NCBI RefSeq assembly: GCF_041521385.1
Contig: NZ_CP168006.1
Location: forward strand, 3,789,647-3,853,646
Source: Alcaligenes faecalis
Lineage (GTDB): Bacteria; Pseudomonadota; Gammaproteobacteria; Burkholderiales; Burkholderiaceae_B
Direction: 5' to 3'
Length of the DNA: 64,000 nt
Positions within the stretch are counted from its first letter, which is position 1; the number at the start of each line of letters is the position of its first letter. Of the stretch, positions 17,262-25,756 are shown piece by piece. A program made the position numbers and the translations under genes. The notes under the pieces were generated by a model. The model saw only the letters and a program-made list of their open reading frames with translations, had not been told where the DNA came from and ran no database searches.

Positions 17262-18131
17262 TTATTTGGCCGGGCGATTGCTGATCCATTGCACCGCCAG
17301 CACACTGCCCATGACTAAAATAATGCCCAGCAGGCTGGAGCCTGTCATGGCCTGACCCAAAATCAGCCAACCCAGAATGACAGCAGTCAAAGGGCTAAGC
17401 AGACCCAACGAGGACACGGCCACAGAGGGTAAAACGGCAATACCACGGAACCACAGGGTATAGGCCAGTAGCGCACCGATCAGACACAGGTAGAGATAAC
17501 CGCCGATTTGTACGCTGCTCAAGGAGCTGTCCAGTGGTGGATCCAGCCACAAGGCTAGCGGGGCAAGCATCAAACCACCGAGCATCAATTGCCAGGCCGT
17601 GAAGGCCAGAATCGGCATGCCACTACGCCAGCGATGCGACAGGTACGTGCCCATGGCCATGCACAAAGCCCCGACAATGGCCGCGATCATGCCCCAGGTA
17701 TCCCATTGGCTCTCTGGCGATAGCAGCAAAATGCCCATGCCGATAATGCCGACCACGCAAGCGAGCAAGGCCAGGGTGACCGGGCGCTTGCCTTCCAAAG
17801 CCCAGGCCAGTGCAATCACGACCAAGGGCTGAGCGGCCCCCACAACAGCGGCCAGGCCACCCGGCAGGCGGTAGGCGGCTACGAATAGCAGTGCCTGAAA
17901 TGCGCCAATATTCAAGGCTGCCAGAATCAGAGTCTTGCCCCAGTCACCTCGGGCAGGCATGCGTCGGCTCCACAAGAGCAGCATCACGCCAGCGGGAAAG
18001 CAACGTAAAAAGGCCGCGATAAAAGGGCGGTCGGGCGGCAGAATTTCTGTGGTCACAATGTAAGTGGAACCCCAGATGGCGGGGCCCAGGGCGGTCAAGG
18101 TCGTCACCAGCCAAAGAGACAGTCGGTTCAT
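17262..18131 (-). CDS. EamA/DMT family transporter
   Basis: A 289-residue inner-membrane protein with about ten hydrophobic segments in two EamA repeats (first from GSTYIVTTEILPPDRP, second from ~residue 145). Members of the drug/metabolite transporter superfamily usually export amino acids or other metabolites. It is divergent from a MarR regulator, with two operator copies between them, so it is likely repressed by that regulator. Its ligand cannot be deduced. Confidence 0.85.
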   Translation of the reverse strand: MNRLSLWLVTTLTALGPAIWGSTYIVTTEILPPDRPFIAAFLRCFPAGVMLLLWSRRMPARGDWGKTLILAALNIGAFQALLFVAAYRLPGGLAAVVGAAQPLVVIALAWALEGKRPVTLALLACVVGIIGMGILLLSPESQWDTWGMIAAIVGALCMAMGTYLSHRWRSGMPILAFTAWQLMLGGLMLAPLALWLDPPLDSSLSSVQIGGYLYLCLIGALLAYTLWFRGIAVLPSVAVSSLGLLSPLTAVILGWLILGQAMTGSSLLGIILVMGSVLAVQWISNRPAK

Positions 18132-18139
18132 GGTAAAAG

Positions 18140-18157
18140 TATCTTGATGTCGAGATA
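18140..18157. promoter_or_regulatory. MarR operator copy 1 (EamA side)
   Basis: TATCTTGATGTCGAGATA, an imperfect palindrome 9 bp from the EamA start codon. It shares its TATCTT arm and layout with the site at 18179-18196, centred 39 bp away. Confidence 0.7.
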
Positions 18158-18178
18158 AATGTCAGTGTAGGGGCGATT

Positions 18179-18196
18179 TATCTTAATATCAAGATA
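18179..18196. promoter_or_regulatory. MarR operator copy 2 (regulator side)
   Basis: TATCTTAATATCAAGATA: TATCTT and AAGATA arms with a 6-bp centre, 20 bp upstream of the MarR gene start. With copy 1 it suggests coordinate repression of both divergent genes. Confidence 0.75.
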
Positions 18197-18216
18197 AATA
18201 TTGAAATCGAGAAATC

Positions 18217-18726
18217 ATGAGCGAAGAACACGACGCGGTAGACCTGATCATCAATCAGTGGCGCGAACAACGGCCAGACTTGCAGAATCTGGACGCCATG
18301 GCCTTGCTGGGCCGCATGACGCGCTGCTTTCAACTGGTCCAAAAACAGATGAGCGACAACTTCAGGCGACATGGCCTGCAGTTGGGCGAGTTTGATGTGC
18401 TGGCCAGCCTGCGCCGCTCCGGCCCGCCGTATACCTTGGCACCCACGGCCTTGTTTTCTTCCTTGATGGTCAGCTCCGGCACCATGACGCATCGTTTGCA
18501 GGGTCTGGAAAAGCAGGGTTTGATCGAGCGCATTGCGGACCCGGAAGATGCCCGCCGTATGCTGGTGCGCTTGAGTCCTGCGGGTTTGGCCTGTGTGGAT
18601 GCCGTCGTGGTGGAGCATTTGGCCGCCGAGGAAAGTTTGCTGCAAGGGTTGGATACTACGCAGCGGCAAAGCCTGGATAGCTTGTTGCGCGACTGGATGC
18701 GTTTGTTGGAGTCGCGCCCGGCTTGA
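18217..18726 (+). CDS. MarR family transcriptional regulator
   Basis: A 169-residue MarR-type repressor. The winged helix lies at residues ~50-110 (LFSSLMVSSGTMTHRLQGLE as recognition region, wing DPEDARRMLVRLS). The N-terminal helix LLGRMTRCFQLVQKQ forms the dimer interface. It is divergent from the EamA exporter across 85 bp that contain two matching palindromes, so it probably represses itself and the exporter until an inducer binds. The inducer is unknown. Confidence 0.88.
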   Translation: MSEEHDAVDLIINQWREQRPDLQNLDAMALLGRMTRCFQLVQKQMSDNFRRHGLQLGEFDVLASLRRSGPPYTLAPTALFSSLMVSSGTMTHRLQGLEKQGLIERIADPEDARRMLVRLSPAGLACVDAVVVEHLAAEESLLQGLDTTQRQSLDSLLRDWMRLLESRPA

Positions 18727-18765
18727 AGGAATGCTAAAGTAGCTGGATATATACACAGCCTGCTT

Positions 18766-20433
18766 ATGACTCTGCCCGAGCTTCCTCCTTTTTACTATCT
18801 GCATAATTTCCATCAGGTTTTGCAATGGGTTCAGCACGCCAGTGCCGACCTGCTGGAGCCTGAGCACGTTCAATGCGGCCATCGATTTGTGTATGCCTCC
18901 CAGCCTGCGCAAGCTTTATTGGTGCGCTTGTTGATGCGTAAAGGCCCGGTGTTTCGTATCGACAAGCTGCGTTATGCCGAAATCGACGATCTGGATGCAG
19001 CAGTACAAGAGCTGGCGGATAGTGAACTGATAGAAATCAGTCCCGAACTGGATCTGGAAACCTTGTTTGCTGTCCATACGGTGCCTGAGCTGCGCCGTTT
19101 GTTCAGTGATCTGCCAGCCACCGGGCGCAAGTCGGATTATCTGGAGTGGATTGCTCATTTGCACGGCGAACAGGCACGGCCCTTTCGGGAGTGGTGTACA
19201 GATCCTACGTTACAGGCTCCCATGCTGCGCCTCTCACCGCAGGTCATGCATTGGGCACAGCGTTTGCAACTGCTGTTTTTTGGCAATCATTACCAGGATT
19301 GGTCGGAGTTCGTGCTCAGTGATCTGGGCTTGTACCGCTACGAAACCGTAGTTCTGGATCAGGCCAGTCGAGCGTTTCGCCATACTGAGGACGTGCGTCT
19401 GTATGAAACCTTGTCCGAGTTGCGTGAGGCACAGGATGAGGCCGATCCAAAGCTCTGGGCCCAACGCTTTGCCGCCGTCCAGGCCATTGAGACTGACAGT
19501 GATTGGCTTGAACGACGCAAAGCAAAAACGCTGTTTCAACTAGGCCAGCAAGCCGAGCGCCAGCATTGGTGGCCCTTGGCCGAGCAAGCCTATTTGCAGA
19601 CCCATTGGCCAGGAGCCCGTTATCGCCAATTGCGGGTGCTGGAGCGTCAGGACAAGCATCAAGTAGCCTGGCCCTTGTTTTGTCAGGCGTGGGCGCAGCC
19701 CGAAAATGAGAGTGAAGCCCAGAAGCTACTGCGTATGCTGCCCCGTCTGCGTCGCAAACTGGCAGTAGAAGCGCCGCCCAGCTTGCCATTCACTAAGCCC
19801 ATAAGCCGCACGCAACGGAGTGATCTGGTTTTGTTCGATGACGGCAGTCGGGTCGAATCCCAGGTGCTGGCCCATTGGGACAGCCCTTCGGCTCCGGTGT
19901 TTTACGTAGAAAATGCCTTGTTTCCGGCCTTATTGGGCTTGTTGAGCTGGGATGCCATTTTCGCTCCCTTGCCCGGCGCATTTTTCCACCCTTATCAAGC
20001 CTGTCCGGCCGATTGGGGTAACCCGGATTTTGTGTTGCGCAGGCAAAACTTGTTTGATCAATCTTTAAGTGTGTTGGACGGTGCAGACTATAAAACCGTG
20101 ATCTGGCGACGCTGGCAGGAAAAGCGCGGTATACAGTGTCCCTTGCTGATCTGGCCCGCCTTGGATGAATCCTTGATCGAGCAGGCCTTGCATTGCATCC
20201 CCGCCCAGCATTTACAGCTGGTGTTCAAGCGCATCTTGCAGGATTGGCGGGACAACCGTTCCGGCTTGCCGGATTTGGTGCGTTTCATGCCTGCCCAGCA
20301 ACGCTATGAATTGATTGAAGTAAAAGGCCCCGGAGACCGTTTGCAGGATAACCAGCGACGTTGGTTAAGTTATTTCGAGCAGCATGCCATCGCTGCGCGT
20401 GTTTGTTATGTGACCCGGCCTGAGTCGTCATGA
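18766..20433 (+). CDS. FAN1-like structure-specific nuclease (VRR-NUC domain)
   Basis: A 555-residue protein. The C-terminal VRR-NUC nuclease (about 400-550) has the PD-(D/E)XK residues Asp503 (SGLPDLVRF), Glu518 and Lys520 (ELIEVKGPGDRLQDNQ). The N-terminal region FVYASQPAQALLVRLLMRKG followed by FRIDKLRYAEI looks like the FAN1 SAP/winged-helix part. The middle is helical and TPR-like. FAN1 enzymes cut 5' flaps and help remove DNA interstrand crosslinks. The stop overlaps the ATG of the downstream helicase by 4 nt, so the two are co-translated and probably work together in repair. Confidence 0.88.
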   Translation: MTLPELPPFYYLHNFHQVLQWVQHASADLLEPEHVQCGHRFVYASQPAQALLVRLLMRKGPVFRIDKLRYAEIDDLDAAVQELADSELIEISPELDLETLFAVHTVPELRRLFSDLPATGRKSDYLEWIAHLHGEQARPFREWCTDPTLQAPMLRLSPQVMHWAQRLQLLFFGNHYQDWSEFVLSDLGLYRYETVVLDQASRAFRHTEDVRLYETLSELREAQDEADPKLWAQRFAAVQAIETDSDWLERRKAKTLFQLGQQAERQHWWPLAEQAYLQTHWPGARYRQLRVLERQDKHQVAWPLFCQAWAQPENESEAQKLLRMLPRLRRKLAVEAPPSLPFTKPISRTQRSDLVLFDDGSRVESQVLAHWDSPSAPVFYVENALFPALLGLLSWDAIFAPLPGAFFHPYQACPADWGNPDFVLRRQNLFDQSLSVLDGADYKTVIWRRWQEKRGIQCPLLIWPALDESLIEQALHCIPAQHLQLVFKRILQDWRDNRSGLPDLVRFMPAQQRYELIEVKGPGDRLQDNQRRWLSYFEQHAIAARVCYVTRPESS

Positions 20434-22706
20434 AAGCCTGGACGGTTGGTGTACGCGCCTTATGTGAGTTTACCGCCCGCAGCGGCGATCTGGACCTGCG
20501 TTTCACGCCTGCGGCTACCGCGCAAGAAGGTATCGTGGGCCACCAGCAGTTAAAGCTGCGTCGTCCCGCACACTATGAAGCCGAAGTTCCCCTGTCATAT
20601 GAGATGGAAGGGCTGTTGGTGCGTGGCCGGGCCGATGGGTTTGATCCTGTCAGCAATTGCCTGGAAGAGCTGAAAACCTATCGTGGTGCTTTTGATGCCA
20701 TTCCCGAGCACCATAGACGCCTGCATCAGGCCCAAGCCAAGGTCTATGCTGCCATGTTGTGCCAGGAGCGCGACTTACCGGGGATGACAGTCAGCGTGGT
20801 GTATTACCACGTGGACAAGCACAAAGAGACCAGCCTTTCCGAGTATCTGGAACGCGCGGATCTGTGGGCCTTCTTTGAGCAGCACTGTCGCGCGTATGTA
20901 GCGTGGGGGCGGCAGGAGCAACAGCACAGGATCGCGCGCGATCAGGCTTGTACTGCTTTGCAATTCCCCTTTGAACAGTTTCGTGCAGGTCAGCGGCAAC
21001 TGGCGGTGGCTGCATTTCGGGCGCAGCGCGATGCACAGTGCCTGTTAGCGCAAGCCCCCACGGGTATCGGCAAAACTTTGGCAGTCATATTTCCCGGCCT
21101 GAAAGCCATGCCCGAGGCGGGGCTGGACAAGCTGTTTTATCTGACGGCTAAAAACTCGGGTCGGCAAATGGCGCTGGACGCCTTGCAGCGTTTAAGTCCG
21201 GAAGGCGAGGGTGCATGGCGGGTGCTGGAGATGGTGGCCCGCGACAAGCAGTGTCCCAACCCGGATAAAGCCTGCCATGGCCAGTCCTGTCCCTTGGCCG
21301 AAGGTTTTTACGACCGCCTTCCCGCGGCTCGTCGGCAAGCTCTGGAGCAACCCATCTTGAATAGCTCGCGCCTGCAGCAAGTGGCCAGTGAACATCAGGT
21401 CTGCCCCTATTACTTGAGTCAGGAAATGCTGCGGTGGGCAGACGCTATTGTGGGCGACTATAACTATTTTTTCGACACGTATGCAGTGTTGCATAGCCAG
21501 ACCTTGGTTCAGCAGTGGCGCAGTGCTGTGCTGGTAGACGAGGCTCACAATTTGGTCGAACGAGCCCGTTCCATGTACTCCGTATCTTTCTCGCAAATGC
21601 AGTTACGTATGGCGCGTAAAGCCGCGCCTTCGGCCTTGAAGCGTCATTTTGCGCCGTTGACTCGTTTGATGGAGGGTCTGATCCCCGAGGAGGGCGGTGA
21701 CCAATGGGGGCTGGAAAAAATCCCGGAGGATTTGCTTGAGCAGTGTGAATATCTGGCCGCCCGCCTAGGGGCTTATGTGGCTGAAACCCCCATGCCGCAA
21801 GACAGTCCCTTGCTGCAGTTTTATTTCGAGCTGCTGTACTTTGTGGACCTGGCCGGACAGTTCGGCTCGCATTCCTTGTTTGATATTTTGGCGCAGCGCG
21901 AGGGTGTACTTCTGAACCTGCGCAATATCGTGCCTGCCCCGTTTCTGGCCGAACGTTATGGCGATGCGCACGGCGTCGTGTTGTTTTCTGGGACCATGAA
22001 CCCCTCACCGTTTTATCGTGATGTCTTGGGTTTACCGCCCAGCACGGCAGAGGTGAACGTGGCATCCCCTTATCGGGCCGAGCAGTTGCGAGTCCGCCAA
22101 TATGAGGGTCTGTCTACGCGCTATGCCGACCGGGCTCAGAGTCTGAGCAGGGTCTGCGATATTGTCGGGCAGGCCTATCAGGAGCAGCCGGGCAACTATC
22201 TCTTGTTCTTGAGCAGCTTTGATTATCTGGAGCAGGTCAGCCAGGCCTTGCAGGAACGCTGGCCGGATATGCCGCTTTGGCATCAGCAGCCGGGTATGAA
22301 TGATCTGCAAAGAACGCAGTTTCTGGACCGCTTTACGCTGGACGGGAGGGGAGTGGGTTTGGCCGTGCTGGGTGGGGCGTTTTCAGAAGGGGTGGATTTA
22401 CCTGGTAAACGCTTGATCGGTGCTTTTATTGCCACCTTGGGTTTGCCGCAATGGAACCCGGCCAACGAGTCTGTGCGGCATGTCATGGCCCGGCTCTTTG
22501 GGGAGCGGCGGGCCTATGACTATACCTATCTGTATCCGGGGCTACGCAAGATTACACAGGCCGCGGGTCGTGTGATTCGTGATGAGCAGGATCAAGGTTT
22601 TGTCTATCTGCTGGATGAGCGTTATGGGCAGCGGCGGGTGCAGCAGTTGTTGCCGGACTGGTGGCAAATTGAGCAGGTGCGGACTGACGCTCGTTTTGGG
22701 CAATGA
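20430..22706 (+). CDS. Rad3/XPD-type Fe-S helicase with N-terminal PD-(D/E)XK nuclease-like domain
   Basis: A 758-residue superfamily 2 helicase. Residues ~1-165 resemble a RecB/Cas4-type PD-(D/E)XK nuclease: GRAD (Asp69), EELKTY (Glu80, Lys82), then HQAQAKVY (Gln102, Tyr106). Walker A is QAPTGIGKT (Lys215) and the DEAH box is at 370-373. Four cysteines between them (275, 282, 287, 325) match an XPD/DinG iron-sulfur cluster. The C-terminal helicase motifs include GGAFSEGVDLPG and QAAGRVIRDEQD. It is coupled to the FAN1-like gene through an ATGA overlap, which points to a dedicated DNA repair pair. Its last ~155 bp overlap a convergent gene. Confidence 0.87.
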   Translation: MKAWTVGVRALCEFTARSGDLDLRFTPAATAQEGIVGHQQLKLRRPAHYEAEVPLSYEMEGLLVRGRADGFDPVSNCLEELKTYRGAFDAIPEHHRRLHQAQAKVYAAMLCQERDLPGMTVSVVYYHVDKHKETSLSEYLERADLWAFFEQHCRAYVAWGRQEQQHRIARDQACTALQFPFEQFRAGQRQLAVAAFRAQRDAQCLLAQAPTGIGKTLAVIFPGLKAMPEAGLDKLFYLTAKNSGRQMALDALQRLSPEGEGAWRVLEMVARDKQCPNPDKACHGQSCPLAEGFYDRLPAARRQALEQPILNSSRLQQVASEHQVCPYYLSQEMLRWADAIVGDYNYFFDTYAVLHSQTLVQQWRSAVLVDEAHNLVERARSMYSVSFSQMQLRMARKAAPSALKRHFAPLTRLMEGLIPEEGGDQWGLEKIPEDLLEQCEYLAARLGAYVAETPMPQDSPLLQFYFELLYFVDLAGQFGSHSLFDILAQREGVLLNLRNIVPAPFLAERYGDAHGVVLFSGTMNPSPFYRDVLGLPPSTAEVNVASPYRAEQLRVRQYEGLSTRYADRAQSLSRVCDIVGQAYQEQPGNYLLFLSSFDYLEQVSQALQERWPDMPLWHQQPGMNDLQRTQFLDRFTLDGRGVGLAVLGGAFSEGVDLPGKRLIGAFIATLGLPQWNPANESVRHVMARLFGERRAYDYTYLYPGLRKITQAAGRVIRDEQDQGFVYLLDERYGQRRVQQLLPDWWQIEQVRTDARFGQ

Positions 22707-23913
22707 CCTCGGTAATGATTTGCGCGGTGGCGGCTGACAGCGTCCAGCCCAGGTGACCGTGGCCGGTGTTGTAGTACACGCCAGGGCGGCTGCCTGCTTT
22801 TACGCGCGGCATCATGTCCGGCATCATGGGGCGCAGCCCTGCCCACGGTACGACACGATCGGTAGCGGCATCGTGGAAGTTGCGGCGGGTCCAGTTCGTC
22901 AGCGGGGCGATACGGTCGGCGCGAATGTCCTTGTTGGCGCCGTTGTATTCCGCCGTGCCGGCCACACGCAGGCGGTCCTTGCCCAGGCGGCTGGTCACAA
23001 TCTTGGCTTCTTCGTCCAGCAGGCTGACCCACGGGGCGGCATGTTGGGCTTCGGGTGTATCCAGGTACACCGAGATTGAATAGCCTTTGACGGGGTAGAT
23101 ATTGATGTAGTCGCCCAGCATATGAGCCAGATGACGGCTGCCTACGCCAGCGCAAACTACCAAGGAATCGACGGACAGGGTATGGGTGTGGGCTTGCGCG
23201 CCTTCACCCGTACGCAACTGGATGCGGTGCGGTGGGCCGCAATCAATACCCAGGACTTCTGTATCTTGCAGGAACTTCACGCCGCGTTTGGCGCAGGCAT
23301 CGGCCAGACCACGTGTGTATTTGTGAATATCGCCCGTGGCGTCCGAAGGCGTAAAGAAACCGCCGTAGTAGGTGCCTTGCAAGGCAGGTTCAATCTGGTG
23401 AATTTCTTCATTGGTGACCGTGCGGCGCTCCAGGCCCCCTTTGTGCAGCAACTGGCTGACTTTCTTGCCAGACTCAAAGCCACCAGGGGTGTGGTAGATA
23501 TGCAGAATGCCGCGCTGTTCCAGGTCGAAATCAATGTTTTCGTCCTTGGCCCATTGGTACAGATTCTCGCGGGCGGCAATAGCCAGCTTGACGGTGTCCA
23601 CGGTGTTGCGCTCGTAGCCGGAAATCGCGCCCACAAACTGCGCCATCCAACTGTATTTGTGCCAGCTTGGCTTGGGGTTGAACAGCAGCGGGGCGTCTTT
23701 GCGCATCATCCACTTCAAGCCCTTGAGTATGGTGCTGCGGCTGTTCCAGACTTCGGCATTGCACGCGGACAACTGCCCGCCGTTGGCGAAGGAAGTTTCC
23801 ATCGCGGGGTAGCGCAGGCGGTCGATAACGGTAACTTGATAGCCTTTCAGGCTGAGGGCGTAGGCGGTGGTGATTCCGGAAATACCGGCACCAATGACGG
23901 CAATATGCGACAT
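22552..23913 (-). CDS. dadA: D-amino acid dehydrogenase-type FAD oxidoreductase under glycine riboswitch
   Basis: A 453-residue DAO/DadA-family flavoprotein. The FAD-binding GAGISGITTAYALSLKGYQV is N-terminal, METSFANGGQLSACNAEVWN is the DadA-type segment, and NTGHGHLGWTLSAATAQII closes the FAD site near residue 390. Such enzymes oxidatively deaminate D-amino acids (or glycine) and pass electrons to the respiratory chain. The conserved family sequence ends about residue 400; a further ~50 residues rich in Ala, Pro and His run antisense into the convergent helicase gene. The tandem glycine riboswitch in the leader makes glycine the likely physiological signal and perhaps substrate. The symbol dadA is by family and not proven. 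Confidence 0.82.
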   Translation of the reverse strand: MSHIAVIGAGISGITTAYALSLKGYQVTVIDRLRYPAMETSFANGGQLSACNAEVWNSRSTILKGLKWMMRKDAPLLFNPKPSWHKYSWMAQFVGAISGYERNTVDTVKLAIAARENLYQWAKDENIDFDLEQRGILHIYHTPGGFESGKKVSQLLHKGGLERRTVTNEEIHQIEPALQGTYYGGFFTPSDATGDIHKYTRGLADACAKRGVKFLQDTEVLGIDCGPPHRIQLRTGEGAQAHTHTLSVDSLVVCAGVGSRHLAHMLGDYINIYPVKGYSISVYLDTPEAQHAAPWVSLLDEEAKIVTSRLGKDRLRVAGTAEYNGANKDIRADRIAPLTNWTRRNFHDAATDRVVPWAGLRPMMPDMMPRVKAGSRPGVYYNTGHGHLGWTLSAATAQIITEVIAQNERQSAPAQFATSPATTAAPAAAHNAHPADRQNLDPAHHESHDPRPV

Positions 23914-23956
23914 AACAGGCTCCTGACAGGTGAATTACCACCGAATAGTGGCAATA

Positions 23957-24124
23957 CCCCATCTGTCCTGTGACCTGAGAGTTTATCCAACCTGCATGTT
24001 TGGTTGGGCTCCTTCGGTGGGCGTCAAACGCCGCTCTCCAGAGTGTCGGGCTGGTACGATCCTTTTGCCTGAGAGATTCCGGGGTGGTTGCTCCGTCGGC
24101 GCCTGACTGAACAGGTCTCTTTCA
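23957..24124 (-). ncRNA. Tandem glycine riboswitch (gcvT motif)
   Basis: On the minus strand two successive aptamers of the gcvT RNA motif are visible. Aptamer 1 contains GCCGACGGAGCAACC, CCGGAATCTCTCAGGC and AAAAGGATCGTACC. Aptamer 2 contains CTGGAGAGCGGCG, GCCCACCGAAGGAGC and AAACTCTCAGGTCACAGGAC. These are the conserved P1-P3 elements of the glycine riboswitch. It lies in the leader of the dadA-like gene, about 45 nt before the start codon. No U-rich terminator separates aptamer 2 from the AGGAG ribosome site, so control of translation initiation is more likely than termination. Confidence 0.95.
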
Positions 24125-24130
24125 TACCGC

Positions 24131-24150
24131 CTGTAGTGACGCAACTACAG
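24131..24150. other. Inverted repeat between nadB and the riboswitch
   Basis: CTGTAGT (24131-24137) and ACTACAG (24144-24150), a 7-bp stem with a 6-nt loop. It lies between the nadB stop and the start of the riboswitch transcript. It may terminate nadAB transcription weakly or bind a regulator; no T-run is present. Confidence 0.35.
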
Positions 24151-24175
24151 TAGCTGTGCTTGCCAAAGTATGCAA

Positions 24176-25756
24176 TCAGGGTAAACCGGGAGCTGTGTAC
24201 GACTGCTTGGCGATTGCTTTTTTGCGGACTTGGTCCAAACGGTAATGCGCACCCAGACTGTATGGCCGATCCAAGGCTGCCTGGGTCAGTAGCCAGGCCG
24301 TATCCAGTTGGAGGCTCAGGGTGTGTTGCTCCAGGCTGCGGGGGAGCGCATTGATTTGCTCGCGCCAGTCGCCAAGAGTGTGTAGGGCATAGCCTAGGCC
24401 TTGGTGACTACGTAGCAAGCCGACATGCTCTTGCATCAAGCTACGCAAGGCGGGCAGAGAAGGAGTCTTGCTTAAGGATGAGCTTATGTTTGCCTCTGTT
24501 GATGCTGTAGTCGCTGCTACCGTCGCTGTCTCAGGGATCAAGGCCGAACTCGGAAGCTTATTGCTTGCCGCAATGGTTTGCGCAACTGCCCGCCCCATGA
24601 CAACACACTCCAGCAAGGAATTGCTGGCCAAGCGATTGGCCCCATGCAAACCTGTGCAAGCGACTTCACCCACGGCATACAAACCGGGCACGGTCGTGCG
24701 GCCAGACAAATCCGTTTGAATCCCTCCGCAGCTATAGTGCGCAGCAGGTGCAACTGGCACCCAGTCCTGGCGTAAATCCAAACCCCGGCGTAGGCCTTCT
24801 TCCAGGGCTTTCGGGAAATGCTGCTGCAAAGTGTCCGCACCAAGATGGCGTACATCCAGCCAGACATGGCTACTTCCTTCTTGCCGCATCTGCGCTGCGA
24901 TAGCACGCGACACAATATCGCGCGGCGCCAGCTCGGCCCGAGCGTCGTAGTCCGGCATGAAGCGGCGGCCTTGCTTGTCCAGCAGATGTCCTCCTTCACC
25001 ACGCAAGGCTTCGGTCAGTAGAAAGGTCGGGCCCTGAGCATGCAGGCAGGTCGGATGAAACTGCACAAATTCCAGATCGCGTATCGCAGCACCCACGCGC
25101 CAGGCCAAGGCAATCCCTTCGCCCAAGGCGCTGTCAGGATTGGTGCTGTGCGCATACAGACTGCCCAACCCACCTGTTGCCAACACCACGTGGTCAGCCA
25201 CAATGGTTTCGTAGCGGCGGCTGTGTTTGTCGTAGATATCCACGCCCGCCACCGCGCCTTGTTCGTTGCGGCGTAGGGCTAGCGCCAGGCAGTCCGTACG
25301 CTGCTGGACATGAGGGGCTTGAGCCAATTGGGGAAACAGAGCGTGCATGATGGCGTAACCGCTGGCATCGGCTGCGTGTACGATGCGTCGCTGACTGTGC
25401 CCACCTTCGCGAGTCAGATGCAATTGGCCATCTTCCGTTCTGTCCAGAGGAACCTGCCTTTCCAGTAACCAATGCACTGCAGCGGGTGCGGCTTGCAGAA
25501 TTCCGCGTACCGCTTCCTGATCCGAGTGCTGCGCACCGGCTTCCAGTGTGTCTTCAATGTGTTGTTCCAGACTGTCTTCGGCATTGAGTGCGGCGGCCAG
25601 ACCGCCCAAGGCCATGGGGCTGGCCCCGCAAGGCGTGGGGGTACTGCTGAGCAACGTTACCTGCATCGAGGAGGGCAAGGACAGGGCCAGACTGGTACCC
25701 GCCAGTCCCGCGCCGATGATTAGCACCTCCGTCTGTGTTGAGCCTGCTTGCATCAA
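24176..25756 (-). CDS. nadB: L-aspartate oxidase
   Basis: A 526-residue FAD enzyme that oxidises L-aspartate to iminoaspartate, the first step of de novo NAD synthesis. FAD motif [13 protein letters not shown] at residue ~16; the succinate dehydrogenase/fumarate reductase family segments [20 protein letters not shown] and [12 protein letters not shown] are present; [20 protein letters not shown] is the C-terminal FAD segment. The start codon overlaps the nadA stop (ATGA), so the genes are coupled. An Ala/Thr/Ser-rich linker at about residues 400-430 is longer than usual. Confidence 0.95.
   Translation of the reverse strand: MMQAGSTQTEVLIIGAGLAGTSLALSLPSSMQVTLLSSTPTPCGASPMALGGLAAALNAEDSLEQHIEDTLEAGAQHSDQEAVRGILQAAPAAVHWLLERQVPLDRTEDGQLHLTREGGHSQRRIVHAADASGYAIMHALFPQLAQAPHVQQRTDCLALALRRNEQGAVAGVDIYDKHSRRYETIVADHVVLATGGLGSLYAHSTNPDSALGEGIALAWRVGAAIRDLEFVQFHPTCLHAQGPTFLLTEALRGEGGHLLDKQGRRFMPDYDARAELAPRDIVSRAIAAQMRQEGSSHVWLDVRHLGADTLQQHFPKALEEGLRRGLDLRQDWVPVAPAAHYSCGGIQTDLSGRTTVPGLYAVGEVACTGLHGANRLASNSLLECVVMGRAVAQTIAASNKLPSSALIPETATVAATTASTEANISSSLSKTPSLPALRSLMQEHVGLLRSHQGLGYALHTLGDWREQINALPRSLEQHTLSLQLDTAWLLTQAALDRPYSLGAHYRLDQVRKKAIAKQSYTAPGLP

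Noticed and set aside
20430..22706. CRISPR-associated cas4/cas3-like locus
   Set aside because: The Cas4-like nuclease domain is fused to an XPD/DinG-type helicase and coupled to FAN1. There is no repeat array or other cas gene, so DNA repair is the better reading.
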